A program made the position numbers and the translations under genes. Shown piece by piece: positions 1 through 8,529 of a stretch of 64,000 nucleotides of DNA. The stretch comes from Paenibacillus uliginis N3/975 (GTDB lineage: Bacteria; Bacillota; Bacilli; Paenibacillales; Paenibacillaceae): assembly GCF_900177425.1 (NCBI RefSeq), contig NZ_LT840184.1, positions 6,388,086 to 6,452,085 on the forward strand, written 5' to 3'. Each line of letters starts with the position of its first letter. The first letter of the stretch is position 1. Below the pieces are notes generated by a model, which made no database searches, had not been told where the DNA came from, and was given only the letters and a program-made list of their open reading frames with translations.

Positions 1-1
1 G

Positions 2-778
2 GAGCGTTTGAATCGGCTGTCTCAGGCGGGATTCCTATTAATAACGGCAGACAAAGGAGATCACTTGCTTGATAACTGGAAATTCGCAGAACCGCCAGAG
101 TTAATCCTACACGGAAGTTTTTCTTTAACGGCAAACTATCATGCGATTCAGCATGTTTTTGAACGAAGAGGGGCTACGGCGTTATTTCCCCCGCATCATT
201 ATAAAAATATAAATGTAGGCTGTATTCTCAATATGGATAAACCAATGGACTATTTCAATACAAGACTAGCTTATCGTCGATTTATTGAACGCTTTGGTCC
301 GGACGAGTTTTTCAGTATGAAGATATGGGTAGATCGTAATCTAGATAACATGGGACTACAACAAATATTGAGTTTTTGGCGTTTGGGTGGATATGATGCG
401 GAATTTTTCATTCAAAGTACGAAGCAGATCTCTAGTCTGTTGCCGGATGCAAACGATGAAGAAATGCAGGATATTTTGAGAGGCATACAGCTTATGTGGT
501 CATCGTACTACGTAATGGAGCAGCGCTATGACTTAGCGCTTGATGCTGGATTGCTACTGTTTGAGATGGAAATGTACGAGGACTCCAAACGTTTTTTAGA
601 AATTTCAATACATCAAGAACAAGGTGAGATCGTATCGACCGTATTTTATTGTCTAGCCATTTGTTGTTTCGAGTTAGAGTTAGACGAAGATGCTTTGAGA
701 TACGTACGGGAATTATTAGAACGCGAGCCTGATCATGAAGAGGCATTGGCATTGTTAAACATATTTGAGTTGTGTTAA
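2..778 (+). CDS. C-terminal part of a TPR-containing, probably MidA-like SAM-dependent methyltransferase (cut by the window edge)
   Basis: The reading frame is open to the left edge, so this is the 3' part of a longer gene; the TTG at 8 is only an internal codon. The first residues (AGFLLITADKG, then LFPPHHY) resemble the end of the methyltransferase fold of MidA/NDUFAF7-like proteins, where a strand of the type 'llTiDYG' is followed by a segment that releases the arginine-modifying active site. From about residue 150 onward the protein is helical, with two or three tetratricopeptide-like repeats (AL..Y.R.LL..EPDHEEAL is a typical TPR end). The methyltransferase assignment is inference from a short stretch; the TPR part is clearer. 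Substrate unknown. The stop is followed at once by a converging coding fragment. Confidence 0.55.
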   Translation, partial: ERLNRLSQAGFLLITADKGDHLLDNWKFAEPPELILHGSFSLTANYHAIQHVFERRGATALFPPHHYKNINVGCILNMDKPMDYFNTRLAYRRFIERFGPDEFFSMKIWVDRNLDNMGLQQILSFWRLGGYDAEFFIQSTKQISSLLPDANDEEMQDILRGIQLMWSSYYVMEQRYDLALDAGLLLFEMEMYEDSKRFLEISIHQEQGEIVSTVFYCLAICCFELELDEDALRYVRELLEREPDHEEALALLNIFELC

Positions 779-784
779 TCGAGT

Positions 785-1009
785 TCAATATGTCCCTTTA
801 GAAGTGAAACGGCCAATGCCCTTTAATGCATAGTCAAAAAATCTAAGAATAAGTTCATTTTCAGTTTCAATACAGTAATATTCATCAATGTCCGCTTTTC
901 CGCCTTGCAGCATATATGCAAGTATAGGAGAGAAAAGCGGTAAATCGGTCAGGATTAGATGTGGCAAGTTTTTTTCCCGGTAGCAGGAGTAATTTGGTTT
1001 TAGGAGAAC
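785..1009 (-). pseudogene. C-terminal fragment of an unrecognised protein
   Basis: The minus strand carries an open frame ending in SKGTY-stop at 785. It can be read upstream past the TTG at 967 to an in-frame stop near 1010, so the protein-like sequence (KPNYSCYREKNLPHLILTD at its start) begins without a plausible start codon or ribosome binding site. The amino acid composition is normal for a folded globular domain (LILRFFDYALKGIGRF near the end). I read it as the tail of a gene whose front has been lost. No family recognised. The TTG at 967 could still start a 60-residue protein, but its upstream region (GGGAAAAAAAC) is a poor ribosome binding site. Confidence 0.35.
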
Positions 1010-1045
1010 TTTTTATGTGAATAGCATTTATAAAGGTGAGCATAA

Positions 1046-1117
1046 ATGAGATCTGACAAAGAGTTAGTTCAAGCTATATTGGATGGAGATGTTGAGATAT
1101 TCTCAGTGCTTAATTGA
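1046..1117 (+). pseudogene. N-terminal stub of an ECF sigma factor
   Basis: An ATG at 1046, preceded by the good ribosome binding site AAAGGTGAG, opens 23 codons ending at TGA 1115-1117. The peptide begins MRSDKELVQAILDGDVEIFS, the classic start of region 2 of ECF (sigma-70 family) factors (usually 'd.eLv.ai..GD..aF..L'). Nothing of regions 2.2-4 follows; the next 100 bp encode no continuation in any frame I checked. It is therefore either a gene broken by a deletion or a leader that survives as a short peptide. The gene for a zinc-ribbon membrane protein begins 105 bp downstream on the same strand; such proteins can be partners of ECF factors, so the pair may once have been an operon. Confidence 0.6.
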
Positions 1118-1222
1118 ACAATAAATATGATAGATGTGGGGACATTTTGTTCTATTCTTTGGTTATACAAAACGAATGATAGAATTTGCCTTAATAGATA
1201 AGGATATTAGGAGGGGTGGCCA

Positions 1223-3091
1223 GTGGAATTTATTATATTAAATTGTCCAAATTGTCATGGGAAAATTGAATATAAAGAAGGGCAAACATTCAAATGTCCT
1301 TATTGTGAAACTGAATTATTGTTGAAGGAGAATAAGGTCTATTTTGTTGACCAAACGATTAATAATTATTATGGGACGCCTCCTGTTCATACAACAACAC
1401 AACCAAAGACGAATTTAAAGATGCTATTCATTGTGTCAATCGTACTCATTTGTTCAATGGTTGGATATTTCCTTTTGACTAGCAATCAATCAGAGGACAG
1501 CAGCGACGTAAAATTACCTATTCGAACAGTGCCTGAAAGCGAAGTCCTTCTGTTCTTTTTAACAGATATTTTTAATAAAGGTGTAGCGATGCCAACAGAA
1601 GAAGAAATCGCAAGTATCCGTTATTTGTCTACTCGTTATGATCAAGATCAGTGGCACTTTGCTTATAGCTTTGATGATCCATTTACGAATGAGAAAGCTG
1701 AAATGTCCAACTATGTGATTACGGATAAAATATTGAATACACAAAAAATCGAACAAAAAGACTTTGAGGCATTTAGCGGACTAACTGAGTTAAATCTAAT
1801 GGGTGAATACGAAGTTTCACAAAGTCAGAAAGTTAGTTTCCGACATATGCAAGGATTAAAAAGCTATACAAGCGGCTTTAACGAATCATTTGGACTATTT
1901 GCACATTATTTTGGTGATAAAGCTAAAATAGTAGAACTCTCCACACAAATTCGAAGTAACGAGGAACTGGCTTTATTATTAGAGTTTCCGAATTTGCAAT
2001 CGCTTGAAATTTCGTATGTCAATGAGACTGTTACAGACTTCCATCTACTGAATCAACTGCCATTAAAATCATTGTCTTTAAGTACAATAAATGATTTGAA
2101 ATGGTTGTCTTCATTAACTAGTTTAGAGTCATTAGCAATAAATAATAGTGATGCAACAGATTTCAGCGCACTTTATGCACTCAGTCAATTACAAGAGTTG
2201 AAGCTTTCGATGGTAAGGAATTTAAAAACGCTTGATTTTATACAAAACATGCCTAACTTGCAATCGCTCGATATTGATTATGCTGACATTACGAATTTAG
2301 AACGCCTTAGAAATAAGTCATCATTAACGAAGCTGCATTTATCTCATGTAAGTCAATTGGAATCTGTTGAGGTTGTGAATAGCCTGACTTCCCTGACTGA
2401 ATTATCGATAACTGATTATTATGGATCTGTATCATCATTCGCATTGCCAAATTTAAAGAAAGCTGAATTATCAGGTTCTTTCATACCAAAGTTAGAGGCG
2501 CCTGCTTTAAAATCTTTGACGGTTTACATACGCGGCGTAGATTTGGATGGGGCAGAGTTAGTGAAATACCCGCAGTTAGAACAACTTTCAGTTATGGAGT
2601 ATGGAAATTTTATAGGTATCAGTTCTTTGAATCGTCTACCCAACCTGCAAACATTAAATTTAATTGAGACGGCTTTTTACGATGAAACGAGTGCATTATT
2701 CAATTTGCAGCATGTAAAAACGTTAAATTGTAATGAATGTAAGTTTCAAATAAATAGTCAGAATCCATTTGCGAATAACACGCTGGAACATTTAACTTTG
2801 AATCATGCATCTTTTCAAATAGGTAATGGTGACTGGTTGCATGAAATGGATAAGGTGATGCCTTACTTTGCTAATTTGACAGCCTTACGTTCATTTACAA
2901 TGCAAGACAGTTCACTTCAATCGTTACAATTCATGAAAAATTGGCAACAAATTGAGGTGCTTCATTTAGAAAATAACGCTATTTCCAATGTAGAGCCTTT
3001 AGTGAATCTGCCAAATTTACAAAAGTTATATATTATAGGGAATCAGGTGCAAAACAAGTCTGTTCTTGATAAGGGGATTTTGGTTTATTGA
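1223..3091 (+). CDS. Zinc-ribbon, single-pass membrane, leucine-rich-repeat protein
   Basis: A 622-residue protein starting at GTG 1223, six bases after AGGAGGGG. Residues 8-29 contain CPNC...CPYC, a four-cysteine zinc ribbon. A hydrophobic segment at about 68-86 (LFIVSIVLICSMVGYFLL) makes one membrane pass, which places the zinc ribbon inside and the rest outside. From about residue 185 to the C-terminus there are some fifteen irregular 21-23-residue leucine-rich repeats (LxxLxxLxLxx), as in internalin-like and other bacterial LRR proteins. This suggests an extracellular protein-binding surface coupled to a cytoplasmic metal site. The DNA is AT-rich compared with the operon that starts at 3.9 kb. 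No enzyme motif seen; the partner is unknown. Confidence 0.75.
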   Translation: MEFIILNCPNCHGKIEYKEGQTFKCPYCETELLLKENKVYFVDQTINNYYGTPPVHTTTQPKTNLKMLFIVSIVLICSMVGYFLLTSNQSEDSSDVKLPIRTVPESEVLLFFLTDIFNKGVAMPTEEEIASIRYLSTRYDQDQWHFAYSFDDPFTNEKAEMSNYVITDKILNTQKIEQKDFEAFSGLTELNLMGEYEVSQSQKVSFRHMQGLKSYTSGFNESFGLFAHYFGDKAKIVELSTQIRSNEELALLLEFPNLQSLEISYVNETVTDFHLLNQLPLKSLSLSTINDLKWLSSLTSLESLAINNSDATDFSALYALSQLQELKLSMVRNLKTLDFIQNMPNLQSLDIDYADITNLERLRNKSSLTKLHLSHVSQLESVEVVNSLTSLTELSITDYYGSVSSFALPNLKKAELSGSFIPKLEAPALKSLTVYIRGVDLDGAELVKYPQLEQLSVMEYGNFIGISSLNRLPNLQTLNLIETAFYDETSALFNLQHVKTLNCNECKFQINSQNPFANNTLEHLTLNHASFQIGNGDWLHEMDKVMPYFANLTALRSFTMQDSSLQSLQFMKNWQQIEVLHLENNAISNVEPLVNLPNLQKLYIIGNQVQNKSVLDKGILVY

Positions 3092-3562
3092 GGTAACGAG
3101 CTTATCAAAAACAAGACGCTCTATGTGTCAATTTTTTTCTTGTAGATTTTAGGCGTACTGATTCATCAAAACTGCTTGATGTAACAGCCACTGAAAAGCC
3201 AGTGTTTCATGACTGGAGCAGCGCTATTCAATGACGGGCGTAAATAATACAACAAAGGAAGATGCTATCTCGGCTCATTTTATCAAGGAGCTGCCGCTGC
3301 ATGCTCTATTGGTTCTCGTATGGATCAAATCTTGCCCGCGGAATGAAAAGGCGTAGAGGGTTTCCTCATTCACCGGGTGCGCATAAAGGTAGAAAAAAAA
3401 GAAGAATCCCTTAATTGATGCCTCTGTTCATCGTTCAACCTGGTAGCATCCGTCAATTGGGCCAGCTGAAAAAAACAATAATTCTTCATCAAATCATTCA
3501 TGGCATTGAACGAGTCAACATCTTTTCCTTAATAGATATTCAACATTTAGCGGAGCATTCCT
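3092..3562 (-). pseudogene. Decayed intergenic DNA with minus-strand coding remnants
   Basis: No intact gene lies between the LRR gene and the sensor kinase. On the minus strand, reading down from about 3530 to 3290, three adjoining frames give protein-like text (SFNAMNDLMKN, FQLAQLTDATRLNDEQR, FYLYAHPVNEETLYAF) that only joins if small shifts are allowed, one at a run of eight T (minus strand) near 3393-3400. I could not assign a family. The plus strand shows no start with a ribosome binding site. I read the stretch as the rubble of one or more genes. Confidence 0.4.
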
Positions 3563-3810
3563 CTAGTCTATAGATGGACGATACTTCGAAGCAGCGCAAT
3601 CCCATGCCTCATCGGCGAGTGTTTTATCCTCGAAAATCTGTAGCACGTTGCCGCGAGTTCCCTTCGCCAAAACCTCCCGCTGCTCTTCAATATCATAAAT
3701 ACGGATGAGCTGGCCCGACTTGTTCAGTCCAGTTCATAGTATAGTGGTTCCATACTGCGTTCGGTCAGGACGAACGGAATGCCGTCCCCCGTATCCTGCG
3801 TAATCATCAA
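3563..3810 (-). pseudogene. Remnant of a GH38 alpha-mannosidase gene
   Basis: Two blocks in adjacent frames on the minus strand match the start of the C-terminal beta domain of GH38 alpha-mannosidases. The first (about 3808-3728) reads GIPFVLTERSMEPLYYELD; after a one-base shift the second (3724-3563) reads IRIYDIEEQREVLAKGTRG followed by GNVLQIFEDKTLADEAWD. In intact enzymes this region reads 'G.i.slyDk...rEvl..g..gN.Lq.feDkp...dAWdi', an excellent fit. A stop (TAG 3563-3565) and the frameshift rule out function, and the catalytic domain is gone. It lies directly upstream of the kinase-regulator-ABC-GH85 locus, whose substrate (high-mannose N-glycan) such an enzyme would trim. Confidence 0.75.
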
Positions 3811-3917
3811 TGCTGTGCTAGTAAAACGGTGCTCTTACGTAAAGATGCAAATTTCAATTGCCGGGTTTACGGAAACGGTGTACACTGGGTGCCGAAGTGA
3901 CCATTATAGAACAGGGT

Positions 3918-5780
3918 GTGTTTCATATTTTCAGACTGCGCCAATTCTATTTAAACCATCTGAAGCGAAAAATGTTCAACAAAATCGTCGTGCTTTATTC
4001 GACCGTCATGATCGTGCTGTTCGCGATTGCGGCAACCTTGGTTTATCAATATCAGACGCAGCGCATACTCCGTGAGCAGACCGATGCGAATCTCAAATCC
4101 GCGCATGTCCTGAATATCTATTTGAGCAGGCAGTATGAGAGCATACAGAATATATTTCAGCAGATTTACGGTGATGCCACGTTGAGCGACGAGCTGATCT
4201 ATTTTTTGAACCACGAATATGAGAGTTACCTGAAATATCGTCTGGATTTGTACACCAAGACGGGGGAGCAGCGTTTGAGGTCTTTCAATACCTTGCTGAA
4301 GAATTACGTCGAGCAGGAGCCAAGCGCTAAGAGCGTATCCATCTACAGCTATCCGAACAATTTCTATATGCATATCAGCCGGACCAACCAGCAGCTGAAT
4401 AATGAATCCGGTTCCAAAAACAAGTGGGAGACCTGGTTCGCCCGCAGGGAGCAGCACAGCTGGGATACCATGCCGCAAAACGAGATCTCGGGTTCATCCG
4501 CAGGCTCCAGTCCAAGATCGTATTCCTATTCGAGAGAGCTGAAGGACCCTTGGACCCTGAAACGGGTGGGAATGTTGAACGTGGAGTTCGACGCCCGGCA
4601 AATTTCATCCTGGCTGGAGAGCCGCGCTTCGGTAAAAGGCCGGATTTTGGTGTTGAACGCCCAGGGAACCGTTATTTACGACTCGGAGGATGTGTACTAC
4701 GGTCAAACCTATCCCTATCACTTAGATCTGGAAAAATCCGGAGACTGGGTTGAGCTGGATGAACCTTCCAAAGTGAACATGTTGAATGTCGGCAATGCGG
4801 GCCTGTCGGTGGTGGGGATTGTGTCGCAATCCTTGATCGAAGAGAGCACGGAGAGTTTGAGAACCGGACTTATCCTGGTAACCCTTGTGTTTATGGCGGC
4901 CAGTTTTGCGATTACGTTTACGATCGTTCGAAAGTTCTCCAAAAAAGTTCAGCGGATCATCCGCTCGATGAACCGGATCGGCGAAGGCGATCTGTCGACG
5001 CGCATCCAGATGTCCGGAGAAGACGAACTTCAGCAGATTTCCCGCCGATTTAACGACATGGGTGACCGTTTAGAGCAATATATCGATAAAATGTATACCT
5101 CGGAAATCAAGCAAAAAAACGCGGAGCTGATTGCCCTGCAGTCGCAGATCAACCCCCATTTTTTATACAATACGCTGGAATCCATTCGCATGAAGGCGTA
5201 TTTCGTGGGGGCGAAGGAAGTAGGCCAAATGATATACAGCTTGTCGGTCATGTTCAAGAACATGGTTAAAAAGAGCACGATGGTTACCGTTGAAGAGGAG
5301 ATCGACATGTGTTCGGTTTATCTCGACTTGTTCCGCATCCGCTATGACGGACGGCTGGAGACGGAAATCGAGGTGGATCCGGAAATCCAAAGCCTCAGCA
5401 TTATCAAGCTACTGGTCCAGCCGATCGTGGAAAATTATATCGTTCACGGATTTCGTCCGCTGGAAGACAACAATAAAATTTCAGTCCGAGCCCATAGGGC
5501 AGGGGACCGGGTCGTGATTATTGTCTCGGACAATGGAACGGGCATACCGGAGGAAAAGCTGATCCAAATTCGCCAGACGCTGGACAAGGTCCTCCAGCCT
5601 CCCGACAAGGCCCTCCAGTCTCCCGACAAGGGTTACCGGTCGATCGGGCTGACGAACGTACATGAACGGATCGTTCTGAATTACGGAAACGATTACGGAG
5701 TGACCATAAACAGCACGGAGGGACAGGGAACCGAGGTCCGCATGGAAATACCGATGCTTCGCAAGGGGGAGACGACATGA
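3918..5780 (+). CDS. YesM-type sensor histidine kinase of the N-glycan locus
   Basis: Membrane kinase of about 620 residues. I prefer GTG 3918 (giving VFHIFRLRQFYLNHLKRKMFNK, as homologues begin) to the TTG at 3858; ATG 3972 is also possible. Order: one transmembrane helix after the basic start, a large extracellular sensor region, a second membrane helix, a HAMP linker (IRSMNRIGEGDLSTRI), the His_kinase block NPHFLYNTLESIR with the phosphorylated histidine near residue 414, and a HATPase domain (NGTGIPEEKL; GLTNVHERI). Inside the ATP lid there is a tandem in-frame 21-bp repeat (5589-5630) adding VLQPPDK-ALQSPDK. Its stop overlaps the regulator start by four bases. It should sense an external sugar and phosphorylate the AraC-type regulator that follows. 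Confidence 0.9.
   Translation: MFHIFRLRQFYLNHLKRKMFNKIVVLYSTVMIVLFAIAATLVYQYQTQRILREQTDANLKSAHVLNIYLSRQYESIQNIFQQIYGDATLSDELIYFLNHEYESYLKYRLDLYTKTGEQRLRSFNTLLKNYVEQEPSAKSVSIYSYPNNFYMHISRTNQQLNNESGSKNKWETWFARREQHSWDTMPQNEISGSSAGSSPRSYSYSRELKDPWTLKRVGMLNVEFDARQISSWLESRASVKGRILVLNAQGTVIYDSEDVYYGQTYPYHLDLEKSGDWVELDEPSKVNMLNVGNAGLSVVGIVSQSLIEESTESLRTGLILVTLVFMAASFAITFTIVRKFSKKVQRIIRSMNRIGEGDLSTRIQMSGEDELQQISRRFNDMGDRLEQYIDKMYTSEIKQKNAELIALQSQINPHFLYNTLESIRMKAYFVGAKEVGQMIYSLSVMFKNMVKKSTMVTVEEEIDMCSVYLDLFRIRYDGRLETEIEVDPEIQSLSIIKLLVQPIVENYIVHGFRPLEDNNKISVRAHRAGDRVVIIVSDNGTGIPEEKLIQIRQTLDKVLQPPDKALQSPDKGYRSIGLTNVHERIVLNYGNDYGVTINSTEGQGTEVRMEIPMLRKGETT
5589..5630 (+). repeat. Tandem 21-bp in-frame repeat inside the kinase ATP lid
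   Basis: Two adjoining 21-bp units, 5589-5609 and 5610-5630, differ at two positions and encode VLQPPDK and ALQSPDK. A third, shorter echo (LDK just before) suggests expansion by slippage. It sits between the N-box/G1 part of the HATPase domain (DNGTGIPEEKL) and the GLTNVHERI part, the flexible lid. Confidence 0.85.
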
Positions 5781-7327
5781 GGAGGGTATTTTTTGTTGAT
5801 GATGAGCCTTTGATTGCTCAGGGATTGGCCACCATTGTGGATTGGCAGAAGTACGATCTGCACGTGTCAGGTTCGGCCAACGATGGTATACAGGCGCTTG
5901 AGAAGTTGAGGGAAGAGCCCGTGGATCTGCTGATCACGGATATTATGATGCCAAGAATGAACGGACTCGAGCTCATCAAGAAGGTAAAAGAGATGCATCC
6001 CCGCACCAAATTTATTGTGCTGAGCGGATACGAAGAATTTGAATATGTGAAGGTAGGGATCACGCTCGGCATTCAAAATTACATTTTGAAACCGATCAAC
6101 ATCGAGGAGCTGGAAGCGACTATCAAGCATATCCGGGGCGATTGGGAGCGCGAGGAATTGAAACGGTTTCGCTCCGAGGAGGATTGGAAGATCCTCCGCA
6201 GCAATATTTTGCAGCGATGGGTTAACGGCGAAATCAAAAGCTCGGAATTGAAACAAAGAGCCGAACTTCTCGGAATTCCGCTGAATTATGTGTCTTACCA
6301 GGTTTACGTTTTGCGGCTTATATCCGACGAACGCCCGGTATCCCAGCTCTACCGCTTGACCAACCTAGCCGATGAATTATGCCGGGCTTTTTTGGAAGAG
6401 CTTGGGGGAGAACATGAGGTGATCTGTTTTCCCGATGCGGATGACGACATCGTCGTTTTGTCTGTCGCGATGAATGAACTGAGAGATGCCGCGCGGGAGG
6501 GTATGAGAAGTTCCATGGCCAAGCTGCGGCAGTTGACCGGCTTGCGGATGTGGTGCTCCGAAGGAAATGCGGGAGTCAATGATTTTAAAGATATTCAGGA
6601 GAGCTACAGGCAAGGGAAAGGCCATTTCAACGCCTGCCTGATTGCAGGAGATGAAAAGACCCTTTACAATCCGCCTGCGGAACTGGAATCCGTTCAGGCT
6701 TCTTCGCCGTCCGTCCGCCCCGATACCTATGCGAAGCTGCTGATCGAAGGAGACGTTTCATCTTTGCAGGCCTATATAGAATCCGTTCTTGGCGGTGGCA
6801 GCGGGGTGCAGACGGTACCGAGGGGAGCCTGCTTGAATGCGGCTGTCCAACTGATGATTGCGGCGAAGGATATGGAGAAAAACCCCGATTACAGCGAGGT
6901 ATTTACGCCAATGCACCGGATCAATACGCTCCAGGGGCTCCGAAATCATGTATGGCGTATCGTCGAACGCAGCCTCGAGCGCCTGCAAGAAGCGGATCAG
7001 GGATATAGCCTGCATGTTTCGTTCCTTGTGGAGCAGGTGCAGCACAATTATCCGGAAGAGCTTTCCCTGAAGACGCTGAGCCAGCGGCTGCAGATGCATC
7101 CGAATTATTTGGGGCAGCTCTTTCAGCAGGAGGTTGGCGCAAGCTTCTCGGATTATTTGAACCAGTACCGCATCGAGAAAGCGACGCAGCTCCTTTTACA
7201 TACGGATCAGAAGACGGCGGATATTGCTTTCAGCGTAGGTTATACAGACAGCTCGTACTTTTACAGGCAGTTCAAAAAATATACGGGCGTGTCTCCAACC
7301 GAGATGAGGTCCATGTATCGGATCTAA
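5777..7327 (+). CDS. YesN-type response regulator with AraC DNA-binding domain
   Basis: A 516-residue cytoplasmic regulator. The N-terminal receiver (MRRVFFVDDEPLIAQGL) carries the acidic pair DD at 8-9, the phosphorylated aspartate D55 (LLITDIMMP) and the lysine of LKPINIEEL. A long linker of about 270 residues follows, then two helix-turn-helix motifs of the AraC/XylS type at about 415-516 (LSLKTLSQRLQMHPNYLGQLF; TADIAFSVGYTDSSYFYRQFKKYTG). The ATG overlaps the kinase stop (ATGA), so the two are translationally coupled. By analogy with other YesM/YesN pairs it should activate the ABC and GH85 genes downstream. Confidence 0.92.
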   Translation: MRRVFFVDDEPLIAQGLATIVDWQKYDLHVSGSANDGIQALEKLREEPVDLLITDIMMPRMNGLELIKKVKEMHPRTKFIVLSGYEEFEYVKVGITLGIQNYILKPINIEELEATIKHIRGDWEREELKRFRSEEDWKILRSNILQRWVNGEIKSSELKQRAELLGIPLNYVSYQVYVLRLISDERPVSQLYRLTNLADELCRAFLEELGGEHEVICFPDADDDIVVLSVAMNELRDAAREGMRSSMAKLRQLTGLRMWCSEGNAGVNDFKDIQESYRQGKGHFNACLIAGDEKTLYNPPAELESVQASSPSVRPDTYAKLLIEGDVSSLQAYIESVLGGGSGVQTVPRGACLNAAVQLMIAAKDMEKNPDYSEVFTPMHRINTLQGLRNHVWRIVERSLERLQEADQGYSLHVSFLVEQVQHNYPEELSLKTLSQRLQMHPNYLGQLFQQEVGASFSDYLNQYRIEKATQLLLHTDQKTADIAFSVGYTDSSYFYRQFKKYTGVSPTEMRSMYRI

Positions 7328-7347
7328 TAAACAGTGAACCCTTTGTG

Positions 7348-7386
7348 ACAGGCTCAAGGCTAATTAGCTTTGGCCTGTTCTTTTGT
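7348..7386 (+). terminator. Rho-independent terminator after the two-component genes
   Basis: Imperfect stem ACAGGCTCAAGGCT / AGCTTTGGCCTGT around a TAATT loop, followed by TCTTTTGTTGTTTG. It separates the kinase-regulator pair from the transporter genes, so the latter need their own promoter within 7390-7560, where I see no convincing -35/-10 pair. Confidence 0.7.
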
Positions 7387-7578
7387 TGTTTGTTTTTGGA
7401 GGATTCTTTAATTTATCCATCCCGTTCTAGTATTTTTCAACTTGAGCGCGATAGCGCTTTCTTGGCACAATTATATTAGTTAGGGCGAGTGATAAGAAAA
7501 TTCGCGATGACAAAGGCCATGGGGATCTTCAATAACAGTCGCATCACTTGTATTTAACGGGGAAGAGGAGGAGTGCTC

Positions 7579-8508
7579 ATGTCGGGGTTCATCAAAAAGG
7601 TTATACGCAACCGGTTTATGCTGCTGATGATACTGCCCGGAACCATTTGGTTTCTTGTCTTTGCTTACTTGCCCATGTTCGGCACCGTTCTCGCTTTTAA
7701 GGATTTCCGTATAAGCCCGGACGGATTTTTCGCCAGCGTGTTCAACAGCGAATGGGTAGGATTCAAAAACTTTGAATATCTGTTTACGACCAATGATGCC
7801 TATATCATTACGAGGAATACGATCCTGTACAACCTGGCCTTTATCATCCTGGGCCTGATCATTGCGGTCGGCTTTGCTATCATGCTGAGCGAGCTTGTCA
7901 ACAAGCGGACGGCCAAGGTATATCAGACCGGCATGTTTCTGCCGCATTTTTTGTCGTGGGTCATCATCAGTTATTTTGCGTTCACCTTTCTGAGCGTGGA
8001 CAAAGGGACGCTGAATCAAATCATTACCTATTTCGGAGGAGAGCCGATCAGTTGGTATTCGGAATCAAAGTATTGGCCCTTCATCATCATTTTTGTCGGC
8101 ATCTGGAAAGGCGTAGGCTACAACAGCGTTATTTATCTTGCGGCTATTACAGGGATCGACAAGTCTTATTATGAAGCGGCCGTCATCGACGGAGCCAGCA
8201 AGTGGAAGCAGGTGCGGTACATCACGATTCCGCTGCTGAAGCCGCTTATGATCATACTGACCATATTGGCGATCGGTGGCATCTTCCGTTCCGATTTCGG
8301 ATTGTTCTATCAGCTTCCGAAGGATTCGGGCGCGCTGTACCCGGTTACGAACGTGATCGATACCTTCGTCTACCGCGGGCTGATCAATATGGGGGACATC
8401 GGAATGAGCACGGCAGCGGGCCTGTACCAATCGTTTGTAGGGCTGATTCTGATTCTGATTGCCAATTATATCGTTCGAAAAATTGAAAAAGATCATGCGA
8501 TCTTCTAA
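7579..8508 (+). CDS. Sugar ABC transporter permease (LplB type)
   Basis: A 309-residue inner-membrane permease. ATG 7579 is chosen over GTG 7573 because GAGGAGG (7565-7571) is then properly spaced. About six membrane helices, with the cytoplasmic EAA loop EAAVIDGASKWKQVRYITIPLLKP that docks on the ATPase. The N-terminal sequence (RNRFMLLMILPGTIWFLVFAYLPMFGTVLAFKDF) is typical of the LplB/YteP group, which imports complex oligosaccharides. It is followed after 21 bp by the partner permease. No ATPase gene is present nearby; these systems normally share a single MsmX-type ATPase encoded elsewhere. Confidence 0.92.
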   Translation: MSGFIKKVIRNRFMLLMILPGTIWFLVFAYLPMFGTVLAFKDFRISPDGFFASVFNSEWVGFKNFEYLFTTNDAYIITRNTILYNLAFIILGLIIAVGFAIMLSELVNKRTAKVYQTGMFLPHFLSWVIISYFAFTFLSVDKGTLNQIITYFGGEPISWYSESKYWPFIIIFVGIWKGVGYNSVIYLAAITGIDKSYYEAAVIDGASKWKQVRYITIPLLKPLMIILTILAIGGIFRSDFGLFYQLPKDSGALYPVTNVIDTFVYRGLINMGDIGMSTAAGLYQSFVGLILILIANYIVRKIEKDHAIF

Positions 8509-8529
8509 TCCGAGGGAGGTGCAACTTCA

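Noticed and set aside
3951..4478. 175-residue frame antisense to the sensor kinase
   Set aside because: No start signal and inside a clear kinase gene.
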